This document shows, one piece after another, positions 33,897 through 34,450 of a DNA stretch of 34,450 nucleotides. Origin of the DNA: Hydrogenobaculum sp. (GTDB taxonomy: Bacteria > Aquificota > Aquificia > Aquificales > Aquificaceae); contig PNJC01000148.1 in assembly GCA_002878215.1 (NCBI GenBank), forward strand, positions 1 through 34,450. Reading direction: 5' to 3'. A program made the translations under genes and the position numbers. The notes below the pieces were generated by a model, which saw only the letters and a program-made list of their open reading frames with translations, was not told the DNA's origin and did not search any database. Position 1 is the first letter of the stretch, and the number at the start of each line of letters is the position of its first letter.

Positions 33897-33912
33897 ATGA
33901 ATAAATATTCAT
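33897..33912. promoter_or_regulatory. 16-base palindrome at the hyaA transcription start
   Basis: ATGAATA-AA-TATTCAT has perfect 7-bp arms. It lies between the -10 box and the ribosome site and covers the expected transcription start. It could be a repressor site or a weak RNA hairpin. AT-rich composition makes chance possible. Confidence 0.4.
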
Positions 33913-33917
33913 TAATT

Positions 33918-33946
33918 ATGTTAACACTTTAGATGTTACTTGTCAA
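33918..33946 (-). promoter_or_regulatory. Promoter of the hya-hyp operon
   Basis: On the minus strand TTGACA (33946-33941), 17 bases, TAACAT (33923-33918). The -35 is perfect, the spacer optimal and the -10 matches 4 of 6. The predicted start near 33911 leaves a 25-base leader with AAGGAGG before the hyaA ATG. No other strong promoter was seen inside the 10-kb operon. Confidence 0.65.
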
Positions 33947-33997
33947 TGATTTCTCTTTATAAAAGCATAAGACATATTTATAGGTTTATAACACCTC

Positions 33998-34391
33998 GAG
34001 TGAGAAATTAACCACATAACTCTAGGGACCGTTTCATCAATTGTGTAAACTATCTTACTAAACATTATTGCATCGCTCCTGGATAAAGGATTTCAAGTTG
34101 CTTATAGTGTTGGCCATTATAGTTCTAATGAGCTCTGAAAGCTCTTGGTAACCTCCTTAGAGTAAAGTATTTTAACACACATAAAGATTTACACAAAAGA
34201 GTAGACAGTCCCTCGTCTCTTTTAAAAACATTGCTGTAAATACTTGAATTTTCTTAAATACCCTGCTATAAAGCTTAAAATGATCTGAATGGGTGGATAT
34301 GCTTCTAAAATGTGGTGGGTAATATTATAACTCTGACCGTATTTTGGCTTTTTGAAATCAATATGATGTTTAAAAAATGAATTTCTCACTC
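33998..34391. repeat. Region bounded by perfect 12-bp inverted repeats
   Basis: GAGTGAGAAATT at 33998-34009 and AATTTCTCACTC at 34380-34391 are exact inverse copies, 394 bases end to end. The inside includes the miniature element at 34024-34213. Its right part is open on the minus strand for 55 codons (34389-34222, 'VRNSFFKHHIDFKKPKYGQS...'), which I do not recognise. No target duplication is evident. It is best read as the decayed remains of an insertion; the window end at 34450 prevents further tests. No other gene is seen from 33885 to 34450. Confidence 0.5.
34024..34213. mobile_element. 190-bp miniature element, IS-derived (IS256-like ends)
   Basis: The ends are 26-bp imperfect inverted repeats matching at 20 of 26 positions: left AGGGACCGTTTCATCAATTG then TGTAAA, right (reversed) AGGGACTGTCTACTCTTTTG then TGTAAA. 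The shared AGGGAC outer and TTGTGTAAA inner blocks resemble ends of Mutator/IS256-family elements; the family is from memory. Inside, the minus strand keeps TTAAAAT and TAAGGAGGT in the position of a transposase promoter and ribosome site, but no transposase start or body follows. It is a non-autonomous deletion derivative (MITE). Flanking 8-mers (ATAACTCT and CGTCTCTT) are not a clean duplication, so the insertion is old or rearranged. Confidence 0.65.
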
Positions 34392-34450
34392 AACGTATAT
34401 TTATAAATTATTACATAGACAACGAAAACGCAAACGTGTCTTTTGGTGTT

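Noticed and set aside
33358-33900. Plus-strand ORF of 180 residues
   Set aside because: Antisense shadow of the hydrogenase small subunit, whose cysteine pattern is conclusive.
34214-34221. Target-site duplication for the miniature element
   Set aside because: The 8 bases on each side (ATAACTCT and CGTCTCTT) do not match, so no duplication can be claimed.
3-34450. CRISPR arrays, prophage, toxin-antitoxin or defence islands
   Set aside because: No regularly spaced repeats, cas genes, integrases, phage structural genes or recognisable antitoxin pairs were seen on either strand.

Overview
The window is AT-rich and very tightly packed. Most neighbouring genes overlap by 4 to 26 bases or sit within 30 bases of each other. 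The gene content points to a thermophilic, hydrogen-oxidising, autotrophic member of the Aquificales, most likely Hydrogenobaculum or a close relative. The main clues are an oxygen-tolerant-type [NiFe] hydrogenase with a complete hyp set, a five-subunit 2-oxoacid:ferredoxin oxidoreductase of the kind used in the reductive TCA cycle, dnaJ paired with hspR, and a free-standing 5'-3' exonuclease. The genus assignment is inference from gene content. No database search was run.

Layout. Bases 1-6721 hold mainly minus-strand housekeeping genes: an MFS transporter cut by the window edge, nadA, an RsuA/RluB pseudouridine synthase, folE, panB, prfB and a CopZ-like metal carrier. prs and a tRNA-Ser(GGA) run the other way. 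dnaJ-hspR (6866-8405, plus) has a consensus promoter that would give a leaderless mRNA, with a HAIR-like site over its -35. Bases 8402-14138 (minus) carry a TPR protein, a chemotaxis receptor, queC, an EpmA-like synthetase paralogue, glmU and a cupin. A short plus-strand HEXXH protein follows at 14221. Bases 14628-19429 (minus) carry a BFN-domain protein, a 5'-3' exonuclease, tpx, a MtnX-like phosphatase that lacks a normal start codon, a class III aminotransferase and a hydrolase with a Cys nucleophile.

Bases 19546-23540 are the oxidoreductase operon in the order epsilon-alpha-beta-gamma-delta plus a small acidic unknown protein. It has a recognisable promoter, upstream repeats and a hairpin at its end. 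Bases 23742-33884 are one long operon: hyaA-hyaB-hyaC-protease-hypC-hypD-hypE-hypA-hypF-hupH-like-hypB. The hydrogenase would oxidise H2 outside the membrane and feed electrons to quinone through cytochrome b. The oxidoreductase next door uses reduced ferredoxin for reductive carboxylation. Energy capture and CO2 fixation therefore lie side by side, but under separate promoters.

The last 560 bases carry no convincing gene. They hold a 190-bp miniature element with 26-bp imperfect terminal inverted repeats, apparently a decayed IS, nested inside a second pair of perfect 12-bp inverted repeats. I found no wholly new multi-gene system. The observations most worth checking are the ATA start candidate, the leaderless dnaJ promoter with its HspR-like site, the nested miniature element, the Cys-nucleophile hydrolase, and the unknown proteins attached to the two energy operons.
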